From Clostridium magnum DSM 2767 (GTDB taxonomy: Bacteria > Bacillota > Clostridia > Clostridiales > Clostridiaceae), in contig NZ_LWAE01000015.1 in the NCBI RefSeq assembly GCF_001623875.1, forward strand, positions 1 to 60,512: a stretch of DNA of 60,512 bases, given 5' to 3'. This document shows, one piece after another, positions 47,312 through 56,018 of this stretch. The notes under the pieces were generated by a model. It had not been told where the DNA came from. It made no database searches and saw nothing but the letters and a program-made list of their open reading frames with translations. The first letter of the stretch is position 1; the number at the start of each line of letters is the position of its first letter. The translations under genes were made by a program, and so were the position numbers.

Positions 47312-47368
47312 AAATATTACAAAAATAATATAAAAGTAATACTTTTGTAATATTATTTAGTAATATTT
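47312..47368. promoter_or_regulatory. Operator cluster before the RHH gene
   Basis: GTAATATT occurs at 47347 and 47360 (13 bases apart) and inverted as AATATTAC at 47313. Short repeated half-sites are typical of ribbon-helix-helix repressor operators, here in front of an RHH gene. Confidence 0.5.
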
Positions 47369-47420
47369 GCTCAAATCCTGCATATACATTAAATAAAGAA
47401 TAAAAAAGGAGGAGCAAAAC

Positions 47421-47564
47421 TTGGCTACAATTAATGTAAGCTTTAAGAAAACATCTAGAGATATGAAATTATTTACCTTTGTAAATGCTTTAGAAGAAAA
47501 ATCAGACTTTATAAAGGATGCAATAGAGCATTATATAGACTATTTAGAAAAAGAAAAAAAGTAG
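47421..47564 (+). CDS. Ribbon-helix-helix regulator, 47 aa
   Basis: An RHH domain: a strand ATINVSFKKT, then helices SRDMKLFTFVNALEEKSDFI and KDAIEHYIDYLEKE. Minimal size as in CopG/Arc. TTG start after AAAGGAGG. Likely autoregulates and may control copy number or the following transfer-like genes. Confidence 0.65.
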   Translation: MATINVSFKKTSRDMKLFTFVNALEEKSDFIKDAIEHYIDYLEKEKK

Positions 47565-47676
47565 ATTAATTTATAAATCATATCTAATTTTTATTCACTT
47601 CATATTAATCACAGCTCTTTCTTGAGCTACAACATGAGTATTTCAAACATTAAGTTTTAATACCAGGAGGCTTTAA

Positions 47677-47835
47677 ATGAAAAATCTCTATCAACCAATT
47701 AAATTCAAAAGAACCAAAAAAGCAAAGTGGGAAACAGGATTCAGAATGATAAATGGTAATGGAGAAACTTTTTTAGAAAAAGATATGAAGGTTACAGTAA
47801 GCCATATTTATAAGTATGAAATTAGTTGGTTTTAG
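47677..47835 (+). CDS. Hypothetical basic protein, 52 aa
   Basis: KNLYQPIKFKRTKKAKWETG is basic, then a few strands. CCAGGAGG precedes the ATG. Function unknown. Confidence 0.5.
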   Translation: MKNLYQPIKFKRTKKAKWETGFRMINGNGETFLEKDMKVTVSHIYKYEISWF

Positions 47836-47848
47836 GAGGTATGTATTA

Positions 47849-48070
47849 ATGGAAAATCTAGTTAGTGGAATGATTTTAGTAGAAAAGGATTTTGGAGACT
47901 TGCATTGGTTAGTGATTACACCTGAAGGATGGAAAGCTATAGATACTGGAGCATGCTGTATTGAATTTGAACCTAGCAATTATACAAAGGCTTATATCCC
48001 TAAAGATTATAATGATCCTTGGACACCAGCAGATGGTACGGAAATAATGCTTACGGAGGCAGAGCAATGA
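47849..48070 (+). CDS. Hypothetical small protein, 73 aa
   Basis: VSGMILVEKDFGDLHWLVIT continues into PEGWKAIDTGACCIE, a compact beta fold. ATG at 47849 after TTAGGAGG; a longer reading overlaps the previous gene. Function unknown. Confidence 0.55.
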   Translation: MENLVSGMILVEKDFGDLHWLVITPEGWKAIDTGACCIEFEPSNYTKAYIPKDYNDPWTPADGTEIMLTEAEQ

Positions 48071-48285
48071 GGAATATAAATAGAATTAACACAGTTGTTT
48101 TTCAAAGAATTAAAAATGCTAACTGGGAGCTTGGTCTTGGACTCGAATTTGATAACGGAGATTCTACTCTAGTAGATGGAGAAGGGAATAAAGTAAAAGA
48201 ACTTTGGGATTGTAAAGATTTTAGTGGACTTGATATAAAAACTAATCTGTTTGAGGAATTTAAACAGTTACACTATAAAAAATAA
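48067..48285 (+). CDS. Hypothetical small protein, 72 aa
   Basis: Overlaps the previous stop by four bases (ATGA). RNINRINTVVFQRIKNANWE with a later LEFDNGDSTLVDGEG. ACGGAGG site upstream supports this start over a longer reading. Function unknown. Confidence 0.55.
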   Translation: MRNINRINTVVFQRIKNANWELGLGLEFDNGDSTLVDGEGNKVKELWDCKDFSGLDIKTNLFEEFKQLHYKK

Positions 48286-48293
48286 AGCCTGCA

Positions 48294-48364
48294 CCGAAAG
48301 GGCAGACTTATCCACGACGCTAAAAGTGAACTCCTTGCTTCGCTACGTCGTATACACTTCTAGC
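48294..48364 (-). other. oriT: Candidate origin of transfer (oriT)
   Basis: On the minus strand 48311-48294 reads ATAAGTCTGCCCTTTCGG. I recall the nic region of RSF1010/pSK41-type plasmids as ATAAGTGCGCCCTTACGG, so 15 of 18 positions would agree. Just 5' of it on that strand lies a large imperfect inverted repeat (GCTAGAAGTG and CACTTTTAGC, 48364-48355 and 48328-48319), and ACGAC/GTCGT arms. An inverted repeat next to the nick is what a relaxase needs. No relaxase gene was seen. Confidence 0.5.
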
Positions 48365-48434
48365 TTATGCAACAAACTTTTAAAAGATGACTAATTTAAT
48401 GCTATCTTAGAGAATGTTAATAATCTATTTACAA

Positions 48435-48503
48435 TTAGAATGCTTGAACTATATAACTAGCAACAACCATTCCTGCACCAAAGGCAAAAATTAATACACC
48501 CAT
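48435..48503 (-). CDS. Possible 22-aa hydrophobic peptide
   Basis: Minus-strand ORF starting at 48503 with AAAGAAGGG upstream. It encodes MGVLIFAFGAGMVVASYIVQ followed by AF, a single membrane helix. Size and hydrophobicity resemble type I toxins; no antitoxin RNA has been shown. It could be a chance ORF. Confidence 0.35.
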   Translation of the reverse strand: MGVLIFAFGAGMVVASYIVQAF

Positions 48504-48572
48504 GATAACCCTTCTTTCAAGTTAATTTATTATTAGTATTCACTATTTTAATAATTTTATACGGAGGTTTTT

Positions 48573-48977
48573 ATGAAAATAAGTGTAATTTACTCAAATT
48601 CTACTATGGCTGATTTTAAAAAAAGACAAAAGGATAAGTTTAATGAAAATATTGAACTTGTAGCAAAGCACATTAATAGTAATACTGAACTAAAGAAAAA
48701 AGTAGCATTTGTTGGTGGCAGCCTTTTATATATGAATGATATTGTTAATGCTGCTGATCCTATGGGGAAAATAGATGCTGCAGGAAATACAATACTCGGT
48801 ATAGTTAGGAATATAGGATATTGGTGTTGTATTATAGGATGCATTATTGACATAATAAAGGCATTAATGCAAGGAGATACAAAAAATATTGCTAAGGTTA
48901 TGATGAAATATGCATTGGCATTTGGAGCATTATATATTTTCCCTTGGATATTAGACTTAATTAAAAGTATATTTTAG
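48573..48977 (+). CDS. Membrane protein, VirB2/TrbC-pilin-like in form, 134 aa
   Basis: A basic, cytoplasmic-like N-terminus (about 1-45) is followed by a Gly/Ala region and two membrane helices, IGYWCCIIGCIIDIIKALM (about 90-108) and ALAFGALYIFPWILDLIKSI. The two-helix end just upstream of a T4CP-like ATPase resembles pilin-like or coupling membrane proteins of type IV secretion systems. Assignment is by shape and context. Confidence 0.45.
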   Translation: MKISVIYSNSTMADFKKRQKDKFNENIELVAKHINSNTELKKKVAFVGGSLLYMNDIVNAADPMGKIDAAGNTILGIVRNIGYWCCIIGCIIDIIKALMQGDTKNIAKVMMKYALAFGALYIFPWILDLIKSIF

Positions 48978-48988
48978 GAGGTAGATGT

Positions 48989-49159
48989 ATGGGAAGTTTA
49001 ATCTTTACCTTTATAGCTAAAAATGCTTACTGGCTATGCTTATTTATTGGAATGGTCGGACTTCTAGGCTATATAGCAGGGTTTAAAAAAGGAGGTAGAG
49101 TTAGTGTGTTTTGTGTAATTATTTATTGGGTGGTGGCTGCTGTATGTTCAGCACTATAA
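48989..49159 (+). CDS. Small two-helix membrane protein, 56 aa
   Basis: GSLIFTFIAKNAYWLCLFIG continues into a second helix VSVFCVIIYWVVAAVCSA. GGAGGTAG precedes the ATG, and its end overlaps the ATPase start by 16 bases. Coupled expression suggests it anchors the ATPase at the membrane. Confidence 0.55.
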   Translation: MGSLIFTFIAKNAYWLCLFIGMVGLLGYIAGFKKGGRVSVFCVIIYWVVAAVCSAL

Positions 49160-51495
49160 AATCCATGAAATTAAGCGACTATTTTCAGCTAGTTCATCCT
49201 AAATATATAATTTTAAAACTTATACCAGATACATCGATTCGTAATTATAACAGCTCCAATATAGCAAAAGCTATTCAATACATGTATAAAAATATTACTC
49301 AAAGGATACGTAAAGAAGAAAAACAATTCATAATAGAAACTCCTGTCAAATGTTCCTTTTTCATAGATATACAAAAGAATGATGTTTCGTTTTACTTTAT
49401 AGTTCCAGAGAGATATCTAGGACTCATCAAAGAAAAGATAACTGAAACATGGTCTAAAGTTACAATTGGAGAAGTAGATACAATCCCTGTTTTTTCTGAA
49501 AAAGCTTTAAAATATCAATTAAAATACTCTAAAGAAGATGCCTTAAGTTTAAACATTAATAAAAAGTGTAATGAACCTTTAAACTCTATTCTCAGCGTGT
49601 TAGATATATTGGAAGAAGGAGATAGAGTAGGAATATTCTATAACTTTATACCTTGTATACAGAGAGGATGGAGAGTTGAATACCAAAGAACTATAGACAA
49701 ATTGAAAAACAATGAACCTATAGAAAGAGAAAAATTTACATGGAAGTATGTTTTAAAAGAAGGGTTTATTATACTTATAAATTTAGTTGAAGATCTACTA
49801 GATATAGTATCGGATTTCTTTGGAGCAGATAAAAAAGAACAAAAGCAAAGTTTAGCAGAGGTAGCTTTAACATCATTAATGTTAGAGGATAAGAAGAAAC
49901 TTAGTAGTGCAACTGTAGAAAAAAAAGACACTACAGTACTTTCTACACAGATGCTAATAGTAGCAGATGGTAATAATATAAAACGTACTGAAAATAACGC
50001 TATAGCAGTTTTAGAGGGGTATAAAACACTAAGCGAAGATAATGAACTTATATATAAAAAACTACCTAAGAAGAATACATTTTATATAACTGATTTTAAA
50101 ATAGCTGGAGTAGAAGAAAATAAACTATCTGTAGAGGAATGTCAAAATCTTTTAGAACTCCCAGGAAGAGAACTTCTTCAACAACATAAAATTATTGATA
50201 AAATTGATGTATTAGAAAGTAAGGTACCAGATCAATTACAGTCAGGAGTTATAAGAGCAGGAGAAAATACTTATAGAGGAAAATTAACTAGCGTATATCA
50301 AACAGAGGATAAAGAACTTAAAAATACAGCCATATGCCTATGTGGACCTAATAGAAGTGGTAAAAGTACATTAATAGCAAACATTGTCTATGATTTAATA
50401 AAAGCTGGTAGAACAGTAATATTACCCGACTTTTGTGGTAAATGCCAACTAAGTGATGAACTAGCACGGGTTATTCCTAAGGAAAAAATACTTAATATAG
50501 AGTGCAATATTTGGGATACATTACAAGGATTTGGTTATAATGAAATAGTACCTAAGGATGATTCTATATTTGAATTATATAACTGCGCAAAAATGAAGGC
50601 TGCTAAACTTAAAGAATTAATAAATTTGGTAAATGACGGTGATAGCGATTTAGAAGGTAGAATGGAAAGGTACTTAGAGTATGCAGCATTAGTAGTCTTT
50701 GTATGTAATGGTTCAGTTAATGATGTTTTTAAAGTCTTAAAGCAACACGTTTTAAGACATGAATATATTAAAAAAATTCCATTAGAACTTAAGGATACTA
50801 TGGAAGAATATATAGATGAATTATTAGAAATTGATGAGTGGTCTAAGGCTACTAAGGACACTCCAGCAGAGGTTATAGGAACTAAACAAGGACATATAAG
50901 TGCCATATTAAGCAGAGTACACAGATTGAAGCAAAATGCCTATATAGAAATGATGCTTAAGAGATCCTCTGATAATAATATAAATCTTATAGATGAAATT
51001 CAGAAAGGTAAATTAATCTGTATAAGAATGTATGATAGCATGTTTGCTACTCAGCAACAGAAAGATATATATGTATGCTACTGGATCACTAAAGTATGGG
51101 GTGCACTTCAAAAAAGATTTTGCGATATAGACCAAGATAAGTTAGTTCAAACAGTTATCCTGATAGATGAATTATACCAAACTAAAAATTGTGAAAAATA
51201 TCTAACTATAATATTAAGCCAGATGCCTAAGTATAGGACTAAGCTCGTTCTTTCATGCCATCATTTAGCACAGATACCTGTAATACAAGAGGAGCTGAAG
51301 AGTGCTATGTGTAGTTATATGTTTATAGCTGGTAGTAATAAGAAAAATTATCAAGCTATGAAAGAAGAATTTGAAGATAAGGGATATTCCCTTGAAGACC
51401 TATTACATCTTAAAAGATATCACTGCCTTAATCTATTAGCTTATGAAGAAGGTTACTGGGCAGGAATAACTCAACTACCATTACCAATTAAATAA
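49144..51495 (+). CDS. HerA/VirD4-like conjugation-type ATPase, 783 aa
   Basis: The ATPase core is in the C-terminal half: Walker A CGPNRSGKSTLIANI at about 400-414, a lid region with DFCGKCQLSDELAR, Walker B TVILIDELYQT at about 675 and a sensor segment KLVLSCHHLAQIP at about 698-711. The arrangement is that of HerA-FtsK-type motors and T4SS coupling proteins. The N-terminal 380 residues are not recognised. The ATG at 49144 is used; a TTG at 49111 would add 11 residues. It probably pumps DNA or works with the two small membrane proteins. Confidence 0.75.
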   Translation: MFSTIKSMKLSDYFQLVHPKYIILKLIPDTSIRNYNSSNIAKAIQYMYKNITQRIRKEEKQFIIETPVKCSFFIDIQKNDVSFYFIVPERYLGLIKEKITETWSKVTIGEVDTIPVFSEKALKYQLKYSKEDALSLNINKKCNEPLNSILSVLDILEEGDRVGIFYNFIPCIQRGWRVEYQRTIDKLKNNEPIEREKFTWKYVLKEGFIILINLVEDLLDIVSDFFGADKKEQKQSLAEVALTSLMLEDKKKLSSATVEKKDTTVLSTQMLIVADGNNIKRTENNAIAVLEGYKTLSEDNELIYKKLPKKNTFYITDFKIAGVEENKLSVEECQNLLELPGRELLQQHKIIDKIDVLESKVPDQLQSGVIRAGENTYRGKLTSVYQTEDKELKNTAICLCGPNRSGKSTLIANIVYDLIKAGRTVILPDFCGKCQLSDELARVIPKEKILNIECNIWDTLQGFGYNEIVPKDDSIFELYNCAKMKAAKLKELINLVNDGDSDLEGRMERYLEYAALVVFVCNGSVNDVFKVLKQHVLRHEYIKKIPLELKDTMEEYIDELLEIDEWSKATKDTPAEVIGTKQGHISAILSRVHRLKQNAYIEMMLKRSSDNNINLIDEIQKGKLICIRMYDSMFATQQQKDIYVCYWITKVWGALQKRFCDIDQDKLVQTVILIDELYQTKNCEKYLTIILSQMPKYRTKLVLSCHHLAQIPVIQEELKSAMCSYMFIAGSNKKNYQAMKEEFEDKGYSLEDLLHLKRYHCLNLLAYEEGYWAGITQLPLPIK

Positions 51496-51508
51496 ATATT
51501 TTAATTTA

Positions 51509-51530
51509 GGGGCTTGGGCTCCTTTTTATT
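51509..51530 (+). terminator. Terminator after the ATPase gene
   Basis: AGGGGC-ttgg-GCTCCT followed by TTTTATTTTC. Short stem, good T-run. Confidence 0.65.
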
Positions 51531-51565
51531 TTCTAAAAATTTCTAAAATATTTCTTCAAAAACTA

Positions 51566-51618
51566 TTGCAATAACACGTAAACGTGTTTATAATATAAGT
51601 ATAGACACGAAAACGTGT
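51566..51618 (+). promoter_or_regulatory. Promoter with twin operators for the HTH gene
   Basis: TTGCAA (51566-51571), 17 bases, TATAAT (51589-51594). The spacer is filled exactly by the palindrome AACACGTAAACGTGTT (51573-51588). A second copy, ACACG-AAAA-CGTGT (51605-51618), lies over the start of transcription. A repressor at both would shut the promoter completely. Confidence 0.8.
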
Positions 51619-51637
51619 TAAAAGAAAGGAGGTTATT

Positions 51638-51829
51638 ATGGATATCAAAGATGTGCTAACATTTACAGAAGCAGCAGAACTTTGGGGATTAAGTGACGGA
51701 TCTGTTTTAAGAAACGCAGTAAGGCAAGGGAGATTCAAAGAAGGAGAATATAGACAGAGTGGCAAGGTGTGGCTAGTAACTAAAGAAGCAATGGAAAGAG
51801 TCTATGGGAAAATTACAGAAAACAACTAG
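51638..51829 (+). CDS. Small HTH regulator, excisionase-like, 63 aa
   Basis: LTFTEAAELWGLSDGSVLRN then AVRQGRFKEGEYRQSGKVWL is a MerR/excisionase-type winged helix: EAAELWGLS helix-turn, RNAVRQGRF recognition helix and a wing ending in WLVTKEAMERVYG. AAGGAGG precedes the ATG. The twin operators in its own promoter make it the likely autoregulator of the zinc-ribbon operon downstream. A broken copy is at 1-153. Confidence 0.75.
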   Translation: MDIKDVLTFTEAAELWGLSDGSVLRNAVRQGRFKEGEYRQSGKVWLVTKEAMERVYGKITENN

Positions 51830-51887
51830 ACTAAACGAAAGTTTAGTGAAGTTGAGCGAAATATTGCAAATTTGAAAGGAGTATAAA

Positions 51888-52160
51888 ATGAGTAATTTAA
51901 AAAAAGCTTTATTTGTGTTGCTATATGATCAATCTGATTCAGGGGACTTGGAAGTTAGAGATTCTGATGAAACGTATGTTGACCACATTGTAAATGCGTT
52001 GATTCAGAAAAATGGAATGACTTGTCCTTTCAAAAATTATGATTGTATAGGACATTGCAAGGTAAATCATATAGGTTGCGTAGAAGGTTTGAATATTGAT
52101 TGTAATAGAGAACACGAGGATATATGGAGAGATTTTATTGGGATAGAAAACAAAGATTGA
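51888..52160 (+). CDS. Second copy of the 90-aa Cys-containing protein
   Basis: Identical to 213-485. Here the upstream HTH gene is intact, so this copy shows the true operon: promoter at 51566, HTH gene, then this gene. Confidence 0.7.
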   Translation: MSNLKKALFVLLYDQSDSGDLEVRDSDETYVDHIVNALIQKNGMTCPFKNYDCIGHCKVNHIGCVEGLNIDCNREHEDIWRDFIGIENKD

Positions 52161-52190
52161 AAAAATGGCGCAGGAAAGGAATGATTATTC

Positions 52191-52586
52191 ATGTATAAAG
52201 TTTATTATTTAAAAGATGGTACAAGAATTAATTATGAGGATTTAAGTCAAAGTGGCAGGTATCTAATAGACTTAGACGAAAGACCAGAAATAGGCTCAAA
52301 TTTAGAGATAGACAACAATTTATATTCAGTATGTATGATAATGGAACATAATATGGTTGGTGTAAGAGCTTTTAATTTTAAAGATGATGATGAAGTAGAT
52401 GAAACTTTAGAAAGTGAGTTCACTTGCCCTTATTGTGGACACATATATCAAGATGCTTTTGAGTTAGAGGATACTGGGGAACGTACTTGTACAAGATGTA
52501 ATAGTGAACTTGAATTTGAAAGAGTAGTTACCGTTGAATACAGCGTTATACCAAAGAAAAAAGCAGATGTAATAAAAATTCGATAG
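52191..52586 (+). CDS. Second copy of the 131-aa zinc-ribbon protein
   Basis: Identical to 516-911, CPYCG/CTRCN zinc ribbon included. Confidence 0.75.
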   Translation: MYKVYYLKDGTRINYEDLSQSGRYLIDLDERPEIGSNLEIDNNLYSVCMIMEHNMVGVRAFNFKDDDEVDETLESEFTCPYCGHIYQDAFELEDTGERTCTRCNSELEFERVVTVEYSVIPKKKADVIKIR

Positions 52587-52613
52587 TTCACATTTCATCT
52601 ATAGGAGGTTACT

Positions 52614-52736
52614 ATGAAAAACTGTAAAGAATGTCCTTATAGGGAATGTATACTGCGTACGGATAAAGAGTTTGAGATTTGTCCGGTGGATGTAGCAAAG
52701 AAAGAATTTGAGAAGACAGGTAAAATTGTTAAATAG
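52614..52736 (+). CDS. Second copy of the 40-aa Cys-rich microprotein
   Basis: Identical to 939-1061. Confidence 0.55.
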   Translation: MKNCKECPYRECILRTDKEFEICPVDVAKKEFEKTGKIVK

Positions 52737-52797
52737 AAAATTTGAATATCAAAGAACGTTAAATGAGATTTTAGCGAAATTGAAAGGAGATATGTAA

Positions 52798-52974
52798 ATG
52801 AATAAAGATAACTTTGTATATGCTATGGAAAATCTAAGGGCTAACATTGAATCTGATATTGAACGTTATAAAGAAAATAAATATCCTGCTGATATGATTG
52901 AGTATTATAATGGTCAAAAAGATATGCTTGATGTTATTTTGGGTCTTGTTGAAAAAGGAACATTCGAGAAATAA
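52798..52974 (+). CDS. Second copy of the 58-aa helical protein
   Basis: Identical to 1123-1299, with the 19-base leader at 52769-52787. Confidence 0.6.
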   Translation: MNKDNFVYAMENLRANIESDIERYKENKYPADMIEYYNGQKDMLDVILGLVEKGTFEK

Positions 52975-53006
52975 GGTTTTAGCGAAATTGAAAGGTGGTT
53001 TTAATA

Positions 53007-53390
53007 ATGGAAAAATGTGCAGCATGTTCAGATTGTGATGTTCCTTTTCTTTGGAATGTATTAAATGAAGATGATAAAAATGTTACTGTAAAATGTGGTA
53101 CTTGTGGTAAGGAGATAACTTTTAAACATTATGGTAAGTGCCCTGATTGTGGTTTTTGGCTTGATGATAGTAAGTATTGTGAAATGTGTGATAAATCTTA
53201 CTTAGGTAACTATGAAGAAAATGATATTGTTGATGAAAAGTGTCCTGATTGTGGTTTTGCTAAAGCTCATATTTTAAATTGGTATGGTGAATCTGATTCT
53301 GTGGGTCCTATTAAAAAATTATATTTTGAATTAAAGTGCATTCACTGTGGTAAAGAATTTAAACATACTGAAAATGTATGCAATGGATAA
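53007..53390 (+). CDS. Second copy of the multi-zinc-ribbon protein
   Basis: Identical to 1332-1715, with the leader at 52977-52995. Confidence 0.75.
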   Translation: MEKCAACSDCDVPFLWNVLNEDDKNVTVKCGTCGKEITFKHYGKCPDCGFWLDDSKYCEMCDKSYLGNYEENDIVDEKCPDCGFAKAHILNWYGESDSVGPIKKLYFELKCIHCGKEFKHTENVCNG

Positions 53391-54071
53391 TGTTAAACAT
53401 GAATTTATCAAATAAAGAATTTAATCAAAAGGGTTATGTAACTGCAAGAATATGTGAAACACTCTACCTCTATCCATTGGAATAATGCGATTTAAAGGTT
53501 AAATTTAAATTAATTATAGCAGTTATATTAATACTGCATTTATAAAAAGCTGCTATAATTAATTTATTTATTAGAGCAGCTTTGAAACCTAAATTTATAT
53601 TTATTTAAAATTATTTATGTTTATAATTGTATATTTATATTTTCAGTAATATATTTTTAATTTAATTTATTTCCAGATGCTTAATTATACTTTTTATATT
53701 ACTTATTTTGAAATTTATATTACTAAATATAAATTATAATTTAGCGATTATTAGACAGCTTATCCACATTTTTCTTTACAAATTACAGAAGATAATTTAT
53801 AATTTAGATAAATTATTGCAAATTAAACGGTTTTAAAAATAAATAGTCAAAAAATGCAACAACTCCTATCAATCGAAAGTTTGCCGACCCAGATTGACAG
53901 GAGTTCCAAAGACACAAGAAGTTTAACTTCTTATATACTGTATTATGTATTTTATTATAAATTATTATTTGCATATAGTCAATAATAAAATACGTATATT
54001 TTCCGTATATAAAAATTAGTTCCTTCTTTGTGTTATGGGTGTATTTCGTGACATAAGGAGGATTTTTTATT
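53391..54071. other. Second copy of the origin-like gene-free region
   Basis: Same as 1716-2396: hairpin 53546-53583, DnaA box 53770-53778, large hairpin 53861-53905, palindrome 53916-53932. Confidence 0.55.
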
Positions 54072-54932
54072 ATGAAAAATTATAATATTGTTTTTAATAG
54101 TCAGGAACTTGATAAATTTAACACACTAGAAAATCAAAAAAATAAAGACTCAGTAATGAGTATCTATTCATATCTTTTAAAACTTAACAATACAACTAAT
54201 GCTAAGTATGAAAAAGCAGGATTATCACATTTAAAAGAAGCTACCAAACTAAGCATATCTATGCGTGATTTTATTGAAAAATATAAAAGATGTCATCCAA
54301 AAATGTCTATAAGAACTTTAAAAAAGAGAATTGATTTATTAATAGAGCTTGGATTAATAGCAGTCGAAAAATTCAAAAATAGCTTTACCTATTCATTTTT
54401 TAGATACATGGTAAACGAAAGTGTAAACAAAAATGTAAACACTTCAGAAGTAGTTGAACCTATTGAAAATACTGTGCTACCATGCGACGATGAAAAACAT
54501 AAATACTTAAACTCTGAAAGAGTTTCTATAGACTTAGACTCTAATACTTGTTCTCCAAGGACACCTGATAACTTTGAATATGAAAACTATGTACAGGATC
54601 AAGAAAAGGTTACTTCATGGGAATACATTTCTCCTGTTATAGAGAAATTGTTCATAACTATGAAAGTTAAATCTAGTTGGATTAAAGGCCATGTAATTGA
54701 TAAGCTATTTAATAATTATTCAAATATAACCAAGAAACATGCGGTAGCATATGTAATAAAAGCTATAACTAATGCTAGAATACAATCTAAAAGCAATTAT
54801 AAAAAGTATGTTATAAATAACAAGACTACCAATGAAGGTAGAACCACCTACAGCAGATTTAATGACTTCCCTCAAAGAAACTATACATCAGAGGATTTAA
54901 AAAATATTGAGCGTGCATTGTTAGGTTGGTAG
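54072..54932 (+). CDS. Second copy of the candidate replication initiator
   Basis: Identical to 2397-3257. Confidence 0.55.
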   Translation: MKNYNIVFNSQELDKFNTLENQKNKDSVMSIYSYLLKLNNTTNAKYEKAGLSHLKEATKLSISMRDFIEKYKRCHPKMSIRTLKKRIDLLIELGLIAVEKFKNSFTYSFFRYMVNESVNKNVNTSEVVEPIENTVLPCDDEKHKYLNSERVSIDLDSNTCSPRTPDNFEYENYVQDQEKVTSWEYISPVIEKLFITMKVKSSWIKGHVIDKLFNNYSNITKKHAVAYVIKAITNARIQSKSNYKKYVINNKTTNEGRTTYSRFNDFPQRNYTSEDLKNIERALLGW

Positions 54933-54966
54933 AATATTGCTTTTATTAATCATTTAATTAAATATA

Positions 54967-55332
54967 CTATGATGTGGATTTAAGTATGGATTGGATTAAA
55001 TCTAATATTCTATGCTGGACTTCATTGGATAGAGCCCTAAAACTCAATAGAAGATCAACTTCTCTAGTTGTTACGTTTGTTACTATAGGAGTATCTGAAG
55101 ATTCAGGAATTTCTTTACCTGTAGTTCCCATTATCCAATCTGCAGAAACATTGAATGCATCACTGACGGCCTTAATGAATTCTGCGGAAGGAATATGGTT
55201 TGCAAGTTCTATTCGTGAAATATGACCTCTTGTAAATTTCACAGATAATTTATCTGCAAATTCTTGTTGAGTTAAGTCGTGTTTAGTACGTAGTATATAT
55301 ATATTATTAGCTATAATTCTTTTTATATCCAT
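54967..55332 (-). CDS. Second copy of the 121-aa XRE repressor
   Basis: Identical to 3292-3657; the 16-bp hairpin is at 55394-55436. Confidence 0.8.
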   Translation of the reverse strand: MDIKRIIANNIYILRTKHDLTQQEFADKLSVKFTRGHISRIELANHIPSAEFIKAVSDAFNVSADWIMGTTGKEIPESSDTPIVTNVTTREVDLLLSFRALSNEVQHRILDLIQSILKSTS

Positions 55333-55442
55333 AATACATCCCCCCGAAAATATTGAAGTCAAGAGTATAATAGCATCTGAGGAGGGAAATAAAGTTAAAT
55401 GCGTAAATAAAAAAAGTTCCTATTTACGCATTTAACTCATCA

Positions 55443-55643
55443 TCAATTGAAACAGATATACAAGTCCTCTAGTTTAACTTCTAGAGCTTCTGCTAATTTA
55501 CATAACTTATCTAAAGTTGGACTTTTTATGCTATTTTCTATGTCGGAAATATGACTTTGTGCCACACCAGATTTATGTGAAAGCGCAGCTTGCGTAAGAC
55601 CTTTTCTTATTCTAACATCTTTCAGTACAATTTTTACTTTCAT
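55443..55643 (-). CDS. Second copy of the 66-aa Cro-like regulator
   Basis: Identical to 3768-3968; the 22-bp palindrome is at 55758-55779. Confidence 0.8.
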   Translation of the reverse strand: MKVKIVLKDVRIRKGLTQAALSHKSGVAQSHISDIENSIKSPTLDKLCKLAEALEVKLEDLYICFN

Positions 55644-55919
55644 ATTAAACCTTTTTATTTATATTTTCGACAAAATTGTTATTAATATAATATAACAACT
55701 TAAACATAAAAGCAAATATATGTAAAAAAATATCATTAAATGGGATATTATAGAAAAAAAAATCGCTATAGCGATTTTTAGACATGTTATAATAAGAATT
55801 GTAAAAAAAACATATTATATGCAAAATAACCATTAAACACATAATTATAGAAACATATGTTTGTATACAAATGCTAAAAGTGATATAATTATAGCAAAAT
55901 ATTAAGGGGATGTTTACTT

Positions 55920-56009
55920 ATGACAAACGACGAAATATTAAAAAGACAAAAAGAACTATTAATGTTAGTTGAAGAATTAAAAGAGAAAAAGAAAAAAGCA
56001 GGTACTTAA
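55920..56009 (+). CDS. Second copy of the 29-aa coiled-coil microprotein
   Basis: Identical to 4245-4334, with its promoter/operator at 55860-55889. Confidence 0.5.
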   Translation: MTNDEILKRQKELLMLVEELKEKKKKAGT

Positions 56010-56018
56010 TAACCTGCG

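Larger units (their letters stand above)
48286..48572. other. Gene-poor region with oriT-like element and a minus-strand peptide
   Basis: A G+C-richer island at 48288-48364 stands out in AT-rich surroundings and holds the oriT-like structure. The rest holds a possible 22-residue hydrophobic peptide gene on the minus strand. Confidence 0.6.

Noticed and set aside
48308..48316. DnaA-box-like TTATCCACG
   Set aside because: One mismatch and it coincides with the oriT-like core; not enough for an origin claim.
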